Assembly (NCBI RefSeq): GCF_017873175.1
Contig: NZ_JAGGJW010000001.1
Location: 434,001-498,000, forward strand
Length of the DNA: 64,000 nt
Direction: 5' to 3'
Source of the DNA: Neorhizobium petrolearium
Lineage (GTDB): Bacteria; Pseudomonadota; Alphaproteobacteria; Rhizobiales; Rhizobiaceae
Shown here: positions 54,287 through 64,000 of the stretch, piece by piece
Numbering within the stretch: the stretch's first letter is position 1
Layout: every line of letters starts with the position of its first letter
Program-made: the position numbers and the translations under genes
The notes under the pieces: generated by a model
Told to the model about the DNA's origin: nothing
The model's input: only the letters and a program-made list of their open reading frames with translations
Databases searched by the model: none

Positions 54287-54318
54287 GCCCGGCCGGTCGA
54301 TCCGCGCCGGGCTTTTTT
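54287..54318 (+). terminator. Terminator of the DUF1127 gene
   Basis: GCCCGGC pairs with GCCGGGC around a 12-nt loop, then TTTTTT. Confidence 0.8.
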
Positions 54319-54380
54319 GTACGCATGCCGCCCGACAGCGGTTGCCGGTTTCGGGGCAACGGCATGCGGGAACAGGCGCG

Positions 54381-55271
54381 CTACTTTCCAGGCGTGGTCT
54401 CGGCAGGCGCCGGCTTGTCATTGGCCCCATTGCGGAGCGTCGCGAAGATCGCCTCCATGTTCTTCTGATAGGTCTTCTGCACTTCAAGCCCGCTGTCGAA
54501 CATGTTGTTCAGAACATCGCGATAGGGATTAGCCTCGGGCGCCGGCTTTTCTTTCGGCTTTTCGGGTGCAGACGCGGCCGGAGCCGGGGACGGGAAAGCG
54601 CCGGCCATCATATCCTGGAACGCCTTGGCGAACGGGTTGTCGGCGAACGGATTGCCGCTGCTTGGAGGTTGCGGCTGTTCCGGCTTGTCCAGCCCCCACA
54701 TCGAACGCATGGCCTGCGTGAAGGGATTGTCGAAAGGATTGATGGCCGCCTGAGGCTTGGTCTTCGGCTGCAGCCCCATGCTTTCGAGCCATTGCTGCGT
54801 CATCTGGCCGATCGGCGAGGCGGCAAAGGCCTCGTTGGCGGCGGGCATCTGACCTGTCATCTGCTTGAACAGCCCGCCCATCAGCGTATCGGCCATGACC
54901 GGCATCATCCTCTTGAACGTGTCCTGCGCAATGCCGGTGAACTGCTCCGCCTGCGCGGCGATGGCGCGGGAAACCTCCTTCGAGCCGAAGATTTTTTCGA
55001 GAACCGCATTGCCGTCCGCGACGCCCTGGGGCGTGAAGGCCTTCGTCATGTCCTCGAAATATTTGGTATAGGAGCCCGAGAACATACTGCTCATCAGCGC
55101 GGTGAGATCATAGGGGTTGGTCGCGCTGCGCTTGAGACCGGAAGAGAAGGCGGGCATCAGCGCGGCCATGGCCTGGGTCGCCTGCTCCTGCGCCAGATTG
55201 AATTGTTTGGCGATTGCCTCCATGCCTTCGCCGTTCTGAGCCCTGAGCATCATATCGAACAGTGGCAGCAT
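54381..55271 (-). CDS. DUF937 family protein
   Basis: 296 residues. MLPLFDMMLRAQNGEGMEAI, the DUF937 body (LMPAFSSGLKRSATNP, VLEKIFGSKEVSRAIAAQAE, MMPVMADTLMGGLFKQM), then a Pro/Ala/Lys-rich linker with NPFADNPFAKAFQDMM-type repeats. Function unknown. AAAGGA precedes the start. It lies upstream-adjacent to gshA on the same strand direction but after it, with an 86-nt gap. Confidence 0.82.
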   Translation of the reverse strand: MLPLFDMMLRAQNGEGMEAIAKQFNLAQEQATQAMAALMPAFSSGLKRSATNPYDLTALMSSMFSGSYTKYFEDMTKAFTPQGVADGNAVLEKIFGSKEVSRAIAAQAEQFTGIAQDTFKRMMPVMADTLMGGLFKQMTGQMPAANEAFAASPIGQMTQQWLESMGLQPKTKPQAAINPFDNPFTQAMRSMWGLDKPEQPQPPSSGNPFADNPFAKAFQDMMAGAFPSPAPAASAPEKPKEKPAPEANPYRDVLNNMFDSGLEVQKTYQKNMEAIFATLRNGANDKPAPAETTPGK

Positions 55272-55357
55272 GAAGAATCCTTTCCGCTTGCGTGTAACGA
55301 ACACTATAGCCGGAAAAGTGTAAGCGGAAACCGGTTTTTAGAACCGGTCTCAGTTGC

Positions 55358-56731
55358 TCAATACTGATATTCCTCGAAAACAGGATCCACGGAGCCGTTC
55401 CAGCGACCGTGATAGAGTGCCAGCATGTCTTCAGCCATCGTCGCCTTCTTAGCGAGCACTTCCTCGATCGGCTGCAGAAATATGCTTTCGTCCTGGCCTT
55501 CGCCGTTCAGCCGGTTGCGCGCCTTCAGGCCGGCCTTGGAAATGGCGACGACCTCGCGCGCGACGTCCAGAATAGGTCTGCCCTTGATCTCGGCCTTGAG
55601 CGCCTTCGCTGGCACCGTATCACGCATGGCGGTGACGTCCTCGACGGTCCAGTCTTGCGTCAGAACTTCGGCATCGGCAAGCGCGGTGTCGTCGTAAAGC
55701 AGGCCGACCCAGAAGGCCGGCAGCGCGCAGATGCGCCGCCAAGGACCGCCATCGGCACCGCGCATTTCGAGGAAGCGCTTCAGCCGCACCTCCGGGAAAA
55801 GAGTGGAGAGATGGTTGGTCCAGTCGCCCATCGTGGGCTCCCAGTCCCTGATTTCGCCTTTCAGGGCGCCGTTCATGAACTGGCGGAAGGTGACATGCGT
55901 GCAGTCGTGATATCTGCCGTCCCGGACGACGAAATACATCGGCACGTCGAGCGCCCATTCGACATAGTCAGCGAAACCGAAATCCGGCTTGAAGACGAAA
56001 GGCAATATGCCGGCACGCCGATTGTCGGTGTCACGCCAGATGTCGCCGCGCCAGGAAAGCAGGCCGTTCGGCTTTCCTTCGGTAAAGGGGGAGGAGGCGA
56101 AAAGCGCGGTCGCGATCGACTGGAGCTTCATCGAAACCCGCATCTTCCGGGCCATGTCCTCTTCGGAGGAGAAGTCGAGGTTCACCTGGATCGTGCAGGT
56201 GCGGTACATCATGTCGAGGCCTTGCGAGCCGACCTTCGGCATGTAGCGCGTCATGATCCCGTAGCGAGATTTCGGCATGCGCGGCGTTTCCGCAAACGAC
56301 CATTTCGGGCTGCCGCCCATGCCGAGGAAGCGGATGCCCATCGGTTCGGCGATCTCCTTGAGGAGGGCCAGATGCTGGTTTGATTCGCGACAGGTCTGGT
56401 GGATGGTCTCGAGCGGTGCGCCCGAAAGCTCGAACTGGCCGCCCGGTTCGATCGAGATGGCACCCATGCCTGAATGCTCGCCGAGCCCGATGATGTTCTC
56501 GCCATCCATGATCGGCTCCCAGCCGAGCTTCGCCTCCATGCCCTTCAGGAGTGCGGAGATGCTGGCATCGCCAAAATAGGGAACAGGGCGGTGATCCGCC
56601 TGGAAAAAGGCGAATTTCTCGTGCTCCGTACCGATGCGGAAGTCTTCCTTCGCCCGCGGTCCCTTGGCCAGGTAGGCGGAAAGCTCGGACACCGAGGAGA
56701 GCGGTGTCTGGTCGGTGGTGTCACGCGCCAT
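55358..56731 (-). CDS. gshA: Glutamate-cysteine ligase, plant/alphaproteobacterial type
   Basis: 457 residues. IGTEHEKFAFF near the N-terminus, MGAISIEPGGQFELSGAPL, TCTIQVNLDFSSEEDMARKM and TFRQFMNGALKG are typical of the class-3 enzyme found in plants and alphaproteobacteria. It makes gamma-glutamylcysteine, the first step to glutathione, which the GST in this window would use. An in-frame ATG 39 nt upstream is less likely. Confidence 0.95.
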   Translation of the reverse strand: MARDTTDQTPLSSVSELSAYLAKGPRAKEDFRIGTEHEKFAFFQADHRPVPYFGDASISALLKGMEAKLGWEPIMDGENIIGLGEHSGMGAISIEPGGQFELSGAPLETIHQTCRESNQHLALLKEIAEPMGIRFLGMGGSPKWSFAETPRMPKSRYGIMTRYMPKVGSQGLDMMYRTCTIQVNLDFSSEEDMARKMRVSMKLQSIATALFASSPFTEGKPNGLLSWRGDIWRDTDNRRAGILPFVFKPDFGFADYVEWALDVPMYFVVRDGRYHDCTHVTFRQFMNGALKGEIRDWEPTMGDWTNHLSTLFPEVRLKRFLEMRGADGGPWRRICALPAFWVGLLYDDTALADAEVLTQDWTVEDVTAMRDTVPAKALKAEIKGRPILDVAREVVAISKAGLKARNRLNGEGQDESIFLQPIEEVLAKKATMAEDMLALYHGRWNGSVDPVFEEYQY

Positions 56732-56870
56732 GAAAATTACCTTGTTCGGAATGCCGGATCTGGACGCCAAAATCGTACGAATGCCGGCTGCTTGGACCGG
56801 ATTGATGTGCGGTGCAAGTGAATTTCTTTCAAGATAGATTCAGAATTTCAAAGCCACTGTGTCAAGCGGG

Positions 56871-57608
56871 TCACCGCCAGTCGCCGATCACCGCCTGGAT
56901 GACCGCAAGCGCGGCCACCGCTGCGGTATCCGCGCGTAAAATCCGCGGCCCGAGCGGGATGGCCGTGACGAAGGGCAAGGACCGCAGCGCTGTCCTTTCC
57001 TCCTCGGAAAATCCGCCTTCCGGGCCGACCAGCAACGCCAGTTTCGCCTCCTTGACGGTGGAAAGAATCGGCAGCGGGTTCTGTCCTTCGTCGCCCTCGT
57101 CGCAGAAGATGATGCGGCGGTCCGCCGGCCATTTTTCCAGAAGGTCCCCGAGCTTCTTCGGCGGTGTCACGTCGGGGATCGACAATATGCCGCACTGTTC
57201 CGCCGCCTCGATCACATTTGCCTGAAGCCGGTCCAGACTGTTGATCTTGCCCTGCACGTGCTGGGTCATGACGGGTTGCAGGAGCCCCGCGCCCATCTCC
57301 ACCGCTTTCTGGACGATATAGTCCAGCCGGCCGACCTTCAGCGGCGCGAACAGGTAATACAGGTCAGGCGCAGGCGGCTGCGGCCGGGTCTGTTCGAGCG
57401 CTTCCAGCATGATCCTCTTGCGCGTCGGAAAGGTGAGCTTCGCCTTCCATTCGCCGTCACGGCCGTTGAAGACGAGAATTTCCGCCCCTTCGGCCATTCT
57501 GAGCACGTTGGCGAGATAGTTGAACTGCTCGGCCGATACTTCATGCCGGACGCCAGTCCCGAGCGGCGCGTCGATGAACAGCCTTTGCATGCGGAAGTTG
57601 GCGCGCAT
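56871..57608 (-). CDS. rsmE: 16S rRNA (uracil1498-N3)-methyltransferase RsmE
   Basis: 245 residues. An N-terminal PUA-like part ([20 protein letters not shown]) precedes a SPOUT domain with [33 protein letters not shown] and the knot motif [20 protein letters not shown]. It methylates U1498 of 16S rRNA. An extension to 57704 overlaps the pit gene and is not needed. Probably co-transcribed after pit (20-nt gap). Confidence 0.95.
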   Translation of the reverse strand: MRANFRMQRLFIDAPLGTGVRHEVSAEQFNYLANVLRMAEGAEILVFNGRDGEWKAKLTFPTRKRIMLEALEQTRPQPPAPDLYYLFAPLKVGRLDYIVQKAVEMGAGLLQPVMTQHVQGKINSLDRLQANVIEAAEQCGILSIPDVTPPKKLGDLLEKWPADRRIIFCDEGDEGQNPLPILSTVKEAKLALLVGPEGGFSEEERTALRSLPFVTAIPLGPRILRADTAAVAALAVIQAVIGDWR

Positions 57609-57628
57609 GGATATTCCGTCCGTCCTGG

Positions 57629-59134
57629 TCAGATAAACAGCGCGAACATAGCCGTCGCGAGCATTGCCGCAAGGGTGGCTGCGGCAGGAAGCGTGATCAC
57701 CCATGCGGCGACGATGGTCAGCAGATGCGAGCGCCGCACCAGAAAACGCCGTTTCAACTCTTCGTCATTGCGTTCGAAGGGCTCGGTCATGTCGAGCTCC
57801 TTGCCGGAGCGCATCCGTATATAGTCGAGACGACGGCGGGAATAGCGCGTATACCACTCGCGGAAGAAGCCGACGCCGAACACAGCGCCCACGGCAATAT
57901 GCGTCGAAGATACCGGCAGTCCGACCCACGAGGCGATGATCACCGTCAGCGCGGTCGAGAGCGACACGCAATAGGCGCGCATCGGATTGAGTCTAGTGAT
58001 CTCTGTGCCGACCAGCCTGACCAGTTTCGGTCCGAACAGCAGCAGCCCGAGAGAGATCCCGAGCCCGCCGATCACCAGCTCCCAGAGCGGGACGTGGACG
58101 CTTCCGGTGACGCCGCGTTGCGCCGCCGCGACAATGGCCGCAAGCGGCCCGATCGCGTTGGAGACGTCATTGGCGCCGTGCGCAAAAGACATGAGCGCAG
58201 CGGAAAAGACGAGGGGGACGCGGAAAAGTTTCCTGAGTGATTGATTACGGTTTTCTAGCCCTTCGGCCTGCCGGGCAATCACCGGGATCAGGAGCTGCCA
58301 TGCAGCCAGGCCGGTCGCCACCGCAATCAGTGTTGCGACCGGAACCGATACATGCACGAGCTGGCCCAATCCGATCAGCGAGAGGAAACCTGCGAAAGCC
58401 CCCGTCATGAGGCCGATCAGCACCGGCACCCATTTCTTGGCTGAGGCTATCTTGTCCTCCTGGTAGATGATGGTTTCCTTTATGAGGAAGAGCAGGGCTG
58501 CGGCGACGACCGCCCCGAGGATTGGTAAGAAAACCCAGCTGGCGGTGATGCCGGCGATTGTTCCCCAGTTGATCGCCGAAAGGCCGGCGGCCGCTATTCC
58601 CGCGCCCATGACGCCACCGACGATGGAATGCGTGGTGGAGACCGGAGCGCCGAACCAGGTTGCGACATTGATAAGGATGGCTGCGGAGAGCAGAGCCGCC
58701 ATCATGGCCCAGATCAGGATTTCCGGGCTGGCTATCATGCTGCCTTGCATGATGTTGTTGGCGACCGTGTTGGCGACACCCCGGCCCGCGATCACCGCCC
58801 CAGCCACCTCGAAGACGGCGGCAAGGCCAAGGCCGAAGGCCATGCTCATCGCACGTGCGCCGACCGCGGCGCCGATATTGTTCGTCACATCGTTGGCGCC
58901 GATATTCATCGCCATGTAGGCGGCAATTCCGGATGCGGCGATGACGACCACGGCACCGGGCTTGCCCGTCACGTAGGATGCGGCAAAGATTGCGACGAGG
59001 ACGATGAAAAGCAGTGCCGTACCCGGTGCGGCAAGCCGGCGCGACGTCTGCCGCGCGGCTTCCTCCACCGAGGATAACTTTTCCAGATCCTTGTCGAGCG
59101 TCGGCTTCGCCAGACGCGGCCGCCTTTGGCCCAT
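57629..59134 (-). CDS. pit: Low-affinity inorganic phosphate transporter, Pit family
   Basis: 501 residues. Two repeated halves with the Pit signature: [20 protein letters not shown] in the first and [20 protein letters not shown] in the second; about 11 helices, with a central hydrophilic loop and a C-terminal cytoplasmic segment. It imports phosphate as a metal complex with H+. AGGGA lies 8 nt before the ATG. rsmE follows 20 nt downstream. Confidence 0.94.
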   Translation of the reverse strand: MGQRRPRLAKPTLDKDLEKLSSVEEAARQTSRRLAAPGTALLFIVLVAIFAASYVTGKPGAVVVIAASGIAAYMAMNIGANDVTNNIGAAVGARAMSMAFGLGLAAVFEVAGAVIAGRGVANTVANNIMQGSMIASPEILIWAMMAALLSAAILINVATWFGAPVSTTHSIVGGVMGAGIAAAGLSAINWGTIAGITASWVFLPILGAVVAAALLFLIKETIIYQEDKIASAKKWVPVLIGLMTGAFAGFLSLIGLGQLVHVSVPVATLIAVATGLAAWQLLIPVIARQAEGLENRNQSLRKLFRVPLVFSAALMSFAHGANDVSNAIGPLAAIVAAAQRGVTGSVHVPLWELVIGGLGISLGLLLFGPKLVRLVGTEITRLNPMRAYCVSLSTALTVIIASWVGLPVSSTHIAVGAVFGVGFFREWYTRYSRRRLDYIRMRSGKELDMTEPFERNDEELKRRFLVRRSHLLTIVAAWVITLPAAATLAAMLATAMFALFI

Positions 59135-59260
59135 TTAATCATCCCTGGGTGATACGTGAGGTTTAAAACGGTGGCCCGGCCATTCTCCACCTCGCGAAGC
59201 AATCGTAGCCCATCGCCTAATGGCAATGGCTCATGAAGGCAATATTGGAAAGTGCGGAGC

Positions 59261-59758
59261 TTAGCTCGCCGCCTTGGTCGGCAGCGGCGGAATGCGCGGC
59301 TGCATTTTTTCGGCGAACTGCAGGAAGAGAATCTTCAGTTCCGGCTCGTTGACGCGATTGGCGGCTTCCTCGCAGGAAACCCATTCCAGGGTTCGCGAAC
59401 CCTTTTCGGGAAAGCTCTTGAGGCATTCGGTCACTTCCAGCGCATGGACTTGTACCTGGACAGGTACCTTCAGACCGTTGGTGAGCGTCTTTCGATAGGT
59501 ATAGTAGCCGAGTGGTTCCTTCCCTATCTTGCCCTTGACGCCGACCTCTTCGAAGGCTTCGCGTTCGGCAACCTGATAGGCTTTCTTGCCTGTCATCGGC
59601 CAGCCCTTGGGGATGACCCAGCGGCCGGTATCGCGGCTTGTGGCAACGAGGACTTCAAGCTGTCCCTGCTTCTTCTTCATCCGGTAGCACAGCGCGGCAT
59701 ACTGCTGCCGCGGCGGCCGCTGCAGCATCAACCGAAGATTGCCGGTAACCTGATTCAT
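59261..59758 (-). CDS. Nudix hydrolase (DIPP-like)
   Basis: 165 residues. The Nudix box is GWPMTGKKAYQ followed by REAFEEVGV: the metal-binding REx2EE part is intact, but the usual first Glu of the G-x5-E is Lys. WVIPKGWP is as in diadenosine/diphosphoinositol-type Nudix proteins. Likely hydrolyses a dinucleoside polyphosphate or related compound. Start uncertain by three codons. Downstream of it a gap separates it from pit. Confidence 0.87.
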   Translation of the reverse strand: MNQVTGNLRLMLQRPPRQQYAALCYRMKKKQGQLEVLVATSRDTGRWVIPKGWPMTGKKAYQVAEREAFEEVGVKGKIGKEPLGYYTYRKTLTNGLKVPVQVQVHALEVTECLKSFPEKGSRTLEWVSCEEAANRVNEPELKILFLQFAEKMQPRIPPLPTKAAS

Positions 59759-60072
59759 AAAGCCCAATTTCTGCGATACCTCCGAGTGAACGACATTTTA
59801 CTAATATAGGGATTGCCCGGAGCTTAACGAGCTGAGCACAACCGTTTTGAACAAGAATCATGGCGGAAGGTTCGCTAATATGAAGATTATTTTCAGGCCC
59901 GCCTTGTTTAAGGTCAACTGATAAATTGCACACCTGTTCACTTTATAACGGCATCGTGGATCTGCATGGCGTGATTGCGACAAATACGACGAAGAAAGTT
60001 GAAGCAGCGGCCTGATCGTGAAATAGGATGGGAGAAAAGAACAGGCGGCTTGAATTGCAAAGGGAGGTTTCC
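59759..60072. other. 314-bp intergenic region upstream of glcD
   Basis: Divergent control region of the Nudix gene and the glcDEF operon; A/T-rich near 59800-59930. I see no clear regulator site, RNA gene or small gene in it. Confidence 0.5.
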
Positions 60073-61512
60073 GTGTCCGAAGCTATTCGCTTTCTGCCGC
60101 CACGTCCGGCGGTCCTTTCGCGGCGGGCGGCCATTATCGCCGATCTCACCGATCTCCTGCCGGCAGACTGTCTCGTGCATGAGCCGCGCGAGTTGGTTCC
60201 GTTTGAGACCGATGCCTTCATCTCTTATCGGCGTCTGCCCCTGGCGGTGGTCCTGCCGAGGACAACGGCGCAAGTGGCCGCCGTCATGAGATATTGTCAT
60301 CGTTATGGCATTCCGGTCGTGCCGCGCGGTGCGGGCACCTCGCTTTCGGGCGGGGCAATCCCGCAGGAGGATGCCGTCGTGCTCGGCTTGTCCAGGATGT
60401 CGCGCATCCTGGAAGTGGACTATGCCAACCGCACTGCCATTGTGCAGGCGGGTGTCACGAATTTGAGCATTTCCGAGACCGTCGGCGTCGACGGCTTCTT
60501 TTATGCGCCGGACCCGAGCTCGCAGCTCGCCTGCACAATCGGCGGCAATATAGGCATGAACTCCGGCGGCGCGCACTGTCTGAAATACGGTGTCACGACC
60601 AATAACCTGCTCGGCGTCAAGATGGTACTGGTCGATGGCACGGTGATCGAGCTCGGCGGCAAGCATCTGGACGCGGCGGGCTACGATCTGCTCGGTCTCG
60701 TCTGCGGTTCGGAAGGCCAGCTCGGTATCGTTACGGAAGCCGCGGTGAGGTTGATCGCCAAGCCGGAAGGTGCGCGGCCTGTGCTCTTCGGTTTCGAGAC
60801 TTCGGAGGCGGCGGGTGCTTGCGTGGCGGACATCATCGGCGCGGGCATCATTCCGGTTGCGATCGAATTCATGGACAAGCCGGCGATCGAGATCTGCGAG
60901 GCATTCGCCCAGGCGGGTTACCCGCTTGATGTTGGGGCGCTCCTGATCGTCGAAGTCGAGGGCTCTGAAGCCGAGATGGATACGATGCTGGCAGGCATCG
61001 TCGAGATTGCCCGCCGCCATGATGTGAAAACCGTGCGCGAGTGCCAGTCGGCGATGGAAGCGGCACTCATTTGGAAAGGCCGCAAATCGGCCTTCGGTGC
61101 GACCGGCCGTATCGCCGACTATATCTGCATGGATGGCACCGTGCCGCTTGGGAAACTCTCCTACGTGCTCAACAAGACGTCCGAGATCATTGAGCGGTTC
61201 GGGCTGAGGGTCGCCAACGTCTTCCATGCCGGCGACGGCAACATGCATCCGCTGATCCTGTTCAACGCCAACGATCCGGAGGATGCGGCAAGAGCTGAAG
61301 AAGCCGGCAACGAAATCCTTAAGCTCTGCGTCGACGCCGGCGGTTGCCTGACCGGCGAACACGGCGTTGGCATCGAGAAGCGCGACCTGATGCGGCATCA
61401 ATACTCGGATGCCGAGCTTGCCCAGCAGATGGCGGTGCGCTCTGCCTTTGATGAAGACTGGATCCTCAATCCGTCGAAAGTCTTTCCGCTGGAAGGGCGG
61501 CCCGTCGCATGA
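60073..61512 (+). CDS. glcD: Glycolate oxidase FAD-linked subunit GlcD (GTG start)
   Basis: 479 residues. PCMH-type FAD domain: VVPRGAGTSLSGGAIPQED, APDPSSQLACTIGGNIGMNS and GSEGQLGIVTEA, then the C-terminal substrate domain with HAGDGNMHPLILFN and GEHGVGIEKRD. It oxidises glycolate to glyoxylate with GlcE and GlcF. GTG is chosen because AGGGAGG lies 5 nt upstream and the length then matches the family; an ATG 45 nt upstream has no such site. It overlaps glcE by 4 nt. Confidence 0.96.
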   Translation: MSEAIRFLPPRPAVLSRRAAIIADLTDLLPADCLVHEPRELVPFETDAFISYRRLPLAVVLPRTTAQVAAVMRYCHRYGIPVVPRGAGTSLSGGAIPQEDAVVLGLSRMSRILEVDYANRTAIVQAGVTNLSISETVGVDGFFYAPDPSSQLACTIGGNIGMNSGGAHCLKYGVTTNNLLGVKMVLVDGTVIELGGKHLDAAGYDLLGLVCGSEGQLGIVTEAAVRLIAKPEGARPVLFGFETSEAAGACVADIIGAGIIPVAIEFMDKPAIEICEAFAQAGYPLDVGALLIVEVEGSEAEMDTMLAGIVEIARRHDVKTVRECQSAMEAALIWKGRKSAFGATGRIADYICMDGTVPLGKLSYVLNKTSEIIERFGLRVANVFHAGDGNMHPLILFNANDPEDAARAEEAGNEILKLCVDAGGCLTGEHGVGIEKRDLMRHQYSDAELAQQMAVRSAFDEDWILNPSKVFPLEGRPVA

Positions 61513-62708
61513 CACTGATACCGCATAACGAAACGGACGCGGTCTATGTTGTCCGCAATGCCGCGGCTCAGGGCACCAGGCTCGCGCTCTGCGGAGGCAA
61601 TACCCGGAGCGGATTCGGCAACCCCGTTTCGAGCGATGAGATGCTGAGCGCCCGGGGACTGTCCGGTATCGTCGATTACGAGCCTGCGGAAATGGTCATG
61701 ACGGCGAAAGCCGGCACGTCTGTCGCAGAAATCGAGGCGGTGCTCGCGGCAAACAGGCAGATGATGGCCTTTGAGCCGATGGATCATCGCGGCATCATGG
61801 GCACGACCGGCGAGCCGACAATTGGCGGCGTCTTTGCTGCCAACGTCTCCGGGCCGCGTCGCTTCGTAGCGGGAGCGGCACGCGACAGCCTGCTCGGCAT
61901 CCGTTTCATCAACGGCAAGGGAGAAGCGATCCGCGCCGGCGGTCGGGTGATGAAGAACGTCACCGGCCTCGATCTGGTGAAGCTGCTCGCCGGCTCGCAC
62001 GGCACGCTGGGTTTTCTGACCGAGGTGACCTTCCGGGTCCTGCCGGTGCCGCAGGCGGTGGAGACGATCGTCATTTCCGGACTGGACGATGCGGCAGCCG
62101 CGAAGGCCATGGCCGCGGCCATGGCGCTGCCGGTCGAGGTTTCGGGTGCGGCGCATCTGCCGCAAACCGTCCGGGATCGATTCATCGGCGGCGCGCTGCC
62201 GGAAGGGGAAGCGACCGTGCTGCGCCTCGAAGGGCTTTTGGCTTCCGTTTCCGTGCGTGCGGAAAAGCTCGCCGCCGTCATGGAGGCCTTAGGCCCGATT
62301 ACGCGGCTCGGCATGGAGGAAAGTCAAAAGCTCTGGCACGAAATTCGCGACGTCCACCCCTATGCCGACGGTACGCAAAAGCCGCTCTGGCACGTTTCGG
62401 TCGCGCCATCAGCGGGTCATCAGCTTGTCGCGGCACTCCGGCTGGAAGCCGGCGTCGATGCCTTCTACGACTGGCAGGGAGGGTTGATCTGGATGCGCAT
62501 GGAGGCCGATCCGGAGGCAGAGTTATTGCGTCGTTATATCCGCGCACTTGGCGGCGGCCATGCGACGCTCATGCGCGCTTCCGATGCGGTGCGGGCCGAG
62601 ACACCGGCCTTCGAGCCGCTGCCGGACGCGGTGGCGGCGCTTTCGGCTCGCGTAAAGCAGAAACTCGATCCGGCCGGTATTTTTAGTGCGGGCAAGATGG
62701 GGTGGTGA
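61509..62708 (+). CDS. glcE: Glycolate oxidase FAD-binding subunit GlcE
   Basis: 399 residues. A shortened PCMH FAD domain: LALCGGNTRSGFG, MAFEPMDHRGIMGTTGEPTI, GGVFAANVSGPRRFVAGAAR and LAGSHGTLGFLTEVTF; the substrate domain is reduced as in known GlcE. It partners GlcD in the membrane-associated complex. Coupled by ATGA to glcD and 59 nt before glcF. Confidence 0.95.
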   Translation: MTLIPHNETDAVYVVRNAAAQGTRLALCGGNTRSGFGNPVSSDEMLSARGLSGIVDYEPAEMVMTAKAGTSVAEIEAVLAANRQMMAFEPMDHRGIMGTTGEPTIGGVFAANVSGPRRFVAGAARDSLLGIRFINGKGEAIRAGGRVMKNVTGLDLVKLLAGSHGTLGFLTEVTFRVLPVPQAVETIVISGLDDAAAAKAMAAAMALPVEVSGAAHLPQTVRDRFIGGALPEGEATVLRLEGLLASVSVRAEKLAAVMEALGPITRLGMEESQKLWHEIRDVHPYADGTQKPLWHVSVAPSAGHQLVAALRLEAGVDAFYDWQGGLIWMRMEADPEAELLRRYIRALGGGHATLMRASDAVRAETPAFEPLPDAVAALSARVKQKLDPAGIFSAGKMGW

Positions 62709-62767
62709 GATAGAATGATAACTGTGCCTGTTTACCCCTCTCTGGCCTGCCGGGAAGGTGTTTTCTA

Positions 62768-64000
62768 ATGCAAACCTCCTTCACGCCCGAACAGCTTGCC
62801 GATCCGCATGTGGCCGAATCTGAAAAGATCCTGCGCCGCTGCGTGCATTGCGGCTTCTGCACCGCCACCTGTCCCACCTATGTGACGCTTGGCAACGAAC
62901 TCGACAGCCCGCGCGGGCGCATCTACCTCATCAAGGACATGCTGGAAAACGGCCGGCCCGCCGATCAGGAAGTCGTTACCCATATCGATCGCTGTCTTTC
63001 CTGTCTTGCCTGCGTGACCACCTGTCCCTCGGGCGTCGATTACATGCATCTAGTCGATCATGCCCGCATCCACATCGAGAATACCTACAGGCGTCCGTTG
63101 ATTGATCGGCTGATCCGCAACCTTCTTGCGGCCGTTCTGCCTTATCCGCAGCGTTTTCGCGCGGCCCTCATCCTCGCGAAGCTCGGTCGCCCGCTTGCGC
63201 CGATGCTGAAGCGCGTATCGGCCCTGAAGCCGCTCGGCGCCATGCTGGATCTTGCACCGAAGGCTGCTGCGAAGGCTTCCGACGCGACAAGGCGAGGGAC
63301 GCATCCGGCGCAAGCGGAGAAACGCGGCCGTGTCGCGATCCTATCCGGCTGCGCCCAGCCGGTGCTCGATCCCGGCATCAATGATGCGACGCTGCGGCTG
63401 CTGGCCCGGCTTGGCATCGACGTCGTAGTGCCGGAGGGAGAAGGCTGCTGCGGCGCACTGGTGCATCATATGGGCCGGGAAAATGAGGCGCTCGATTTCG
63501 CCCGCCGCAATGTCGATGTCTGGACCCGCGAGATCGATAGGGGTGGACTCGACGCCATCATCATCACCGCATCGGGCTGCGGCACGACGATCAAGGACTA
63601 CGGTCATATGCTGCGCCTCGATCCGGCCTACGCCGAAAAGGCGGCAAGGGTGTCGGCGCTTGCCAAGGACATCACCGAATATCTTGCGACACTCGATCTG
63701 CCGAAGCTGGAGCCGAAGCGGCTCAACGTTGCCTATCATTCGGCCTGTTCGATGCAGCACGGCCAGAAGATCACGGCTCTTCCGAAGAACCTCCTGAAGG
63801 TGGCCGGCTTCACTGTTCGTGATCCGGCGGAAGGGCATCTTTGCTGCGGTTCTGCCGGCACGTATAACATCCTGCAGTCGGAGATATCGGCGCAGTTGAA
63901 GGCGCGCAAGGTGAGAAACATCGAGGCCACCAAACCCGATGTTATCGCCACCGGCAATATCGGCTGCATCACCCAGATCGCCACCGGCACGGAAATCCCG
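62768..64000 (+). CDS. glcF: Glycolate oxidase iron-sulfur subunit GlcF (3' end off the right edge)
   Basis: 411 codons visible. Two 4Fe-4S binding sets: CVHCGFCTATCP (C25-C35) and CLSCLACVTTCP (C76-C86). Two CCG-type domains follow, with LSGCAQPVLD, GCCGALVHHMG, TASGCGTTIKDYG, YHSACSMQHGQ and LCCGSAGTYN. It passes electrons from the flavin subunits to the respiratory chain. Third gene of glcDEF. Confidence 0.95.
   Translation, partial: MQTSFTPEQLADPHVAESEKILRRCVHCGFCTATCPTYVTLGNELDSPRGRIYLIKDMLENGRPADQEVVTHIDRCLSCLACVTTCPSGVDYMHLVDHARIHIENTYRRPLIDRLIRNLLAAVLPYPQRFRAALILAKLGRPLAPMLKRVSALKPLGAMLDLAPKAAAKASDATRRGTHPAQAEKRGRVAILSGCAQPVLDPGINDATLRLLARLGIDVVVPEGEGCCGALVHHMGRENEALDFARRNVDVWTREIDRGGLDAIIITASGCGTTIKDYGHMLRLDPAYAEKAARVSALAKDITEYLATLDLPKLEPKRLNVAYHSACSMQHGQKITALPKNLLKVAGFTVRDPAEGHLCCGSAGTYNILQSEISAQLKARKVRNIEATKPDVIATGNIGCITQIATGTEIP

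Noticed and set aside
59938-61515. A 525-codon minus-strand open frame opposite glcD
   Set aside because: Antisense shadow; glcD on the plus strand has all family motifs and a clear ribosome-binding site.

Overview
The window reads as a chromosomal segment of a member of the Rhizobiaceae (Rhizobium/Agrobacterium/Sinorhizobium type alphaproteobacterium). Supporting evidence: an Rrf2 protein with the exact RirA cysteine set (C91, C99, C105); a tRNA-His that lacks the encoded G-1 and carries A73; a long PleC/DivJ/PdhS-class PAS kinase divergent from a phasin (as I recall for cbrA-phaP1 of S. meliloti); a plant/alphaproteobacterial-type GshA; an isolated RibH2-type lumazine synthase under an FMN riboswitch; and DUF6481, DUF982, DUF1488 and DUF1127 small genes. 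No transposase, integrase, phage gene, rRNA or CRISPR array is visible. Both ends cut genes: the sensor kinase on the left and glcF on the right.

Layout. 1-4.7 kb: kinase, phasin with PhaR/AniA-like boxes, tRNA-His, small HTH protein. 4.8-8.9 kb: a LysR gene and mmsA, separated by an Rrf2/thioredoxin-reductase-like cassette that lies between two 20-bp direct repeats. 9-10.9 kb: ferric-iron binding protein divergent from rirA. 11-17.5 kb: AbrB-type membrane protein, gluconokinase, TetR regulator, and a dadA-like/puuA-like/puuB-like amine and amino-acid catabolic operon. 17.9-21.8 kb: kdpD-kdpE followed by an EIIA(Ntr/Fru) gene, with no kdpFABC in view. 22-25.5 kb: MFS pump, aldo-keto reductase, Nudix protein, exported MsrA. 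25.7-32.2 kb: two regulator-linked redox/detoxification cassettes. One is LysR with GST, a 6-oxocamphor-hydrolase-like crotonase, a peroxiredoxin-like protein and an SDR. The other is AraC with SDR, VOC and SnoaL-like proteins.

32.4-40 kb is an island of small, mostly uncharacterised genes. It includes a secreted protein of seven Cys-pair repeats, DUF1488 and DUF982 genes, two cold-shock proteins, a membrane fatty-acid desaturase and a DUF6481 protein. Three small genes in it share a ~70-nt leader with two predicted hairpins and compensatory changes in the first stem. I consider this the best candidate for an undescribed element in the window.

40.5-64 kb is mostly conserved core: MerR/CMD operon, tRNA-Gln, Ppx/GppA-rlmE, MFS pump, exported MBL hydrolase, DUF2202 ferritin-like protein, guaB, MAPEG protein, a dienelactone hydrolase whose ribosome-binding site lies inside a perfect inverted repeat, oxyR with a divergent 19-codon ORF, riboswitch-ribH2, LysR, DUF1127, DUF937, gshA, rsmE, pit, Nudix and glcDEF. 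Recurrent themes are iron and redox homeostasis (rirA, oxyR, msrA, gshA, Rrf2/FAD cassette), cold and envelope adaptation, and carbon reserve or glycolate metabolism.
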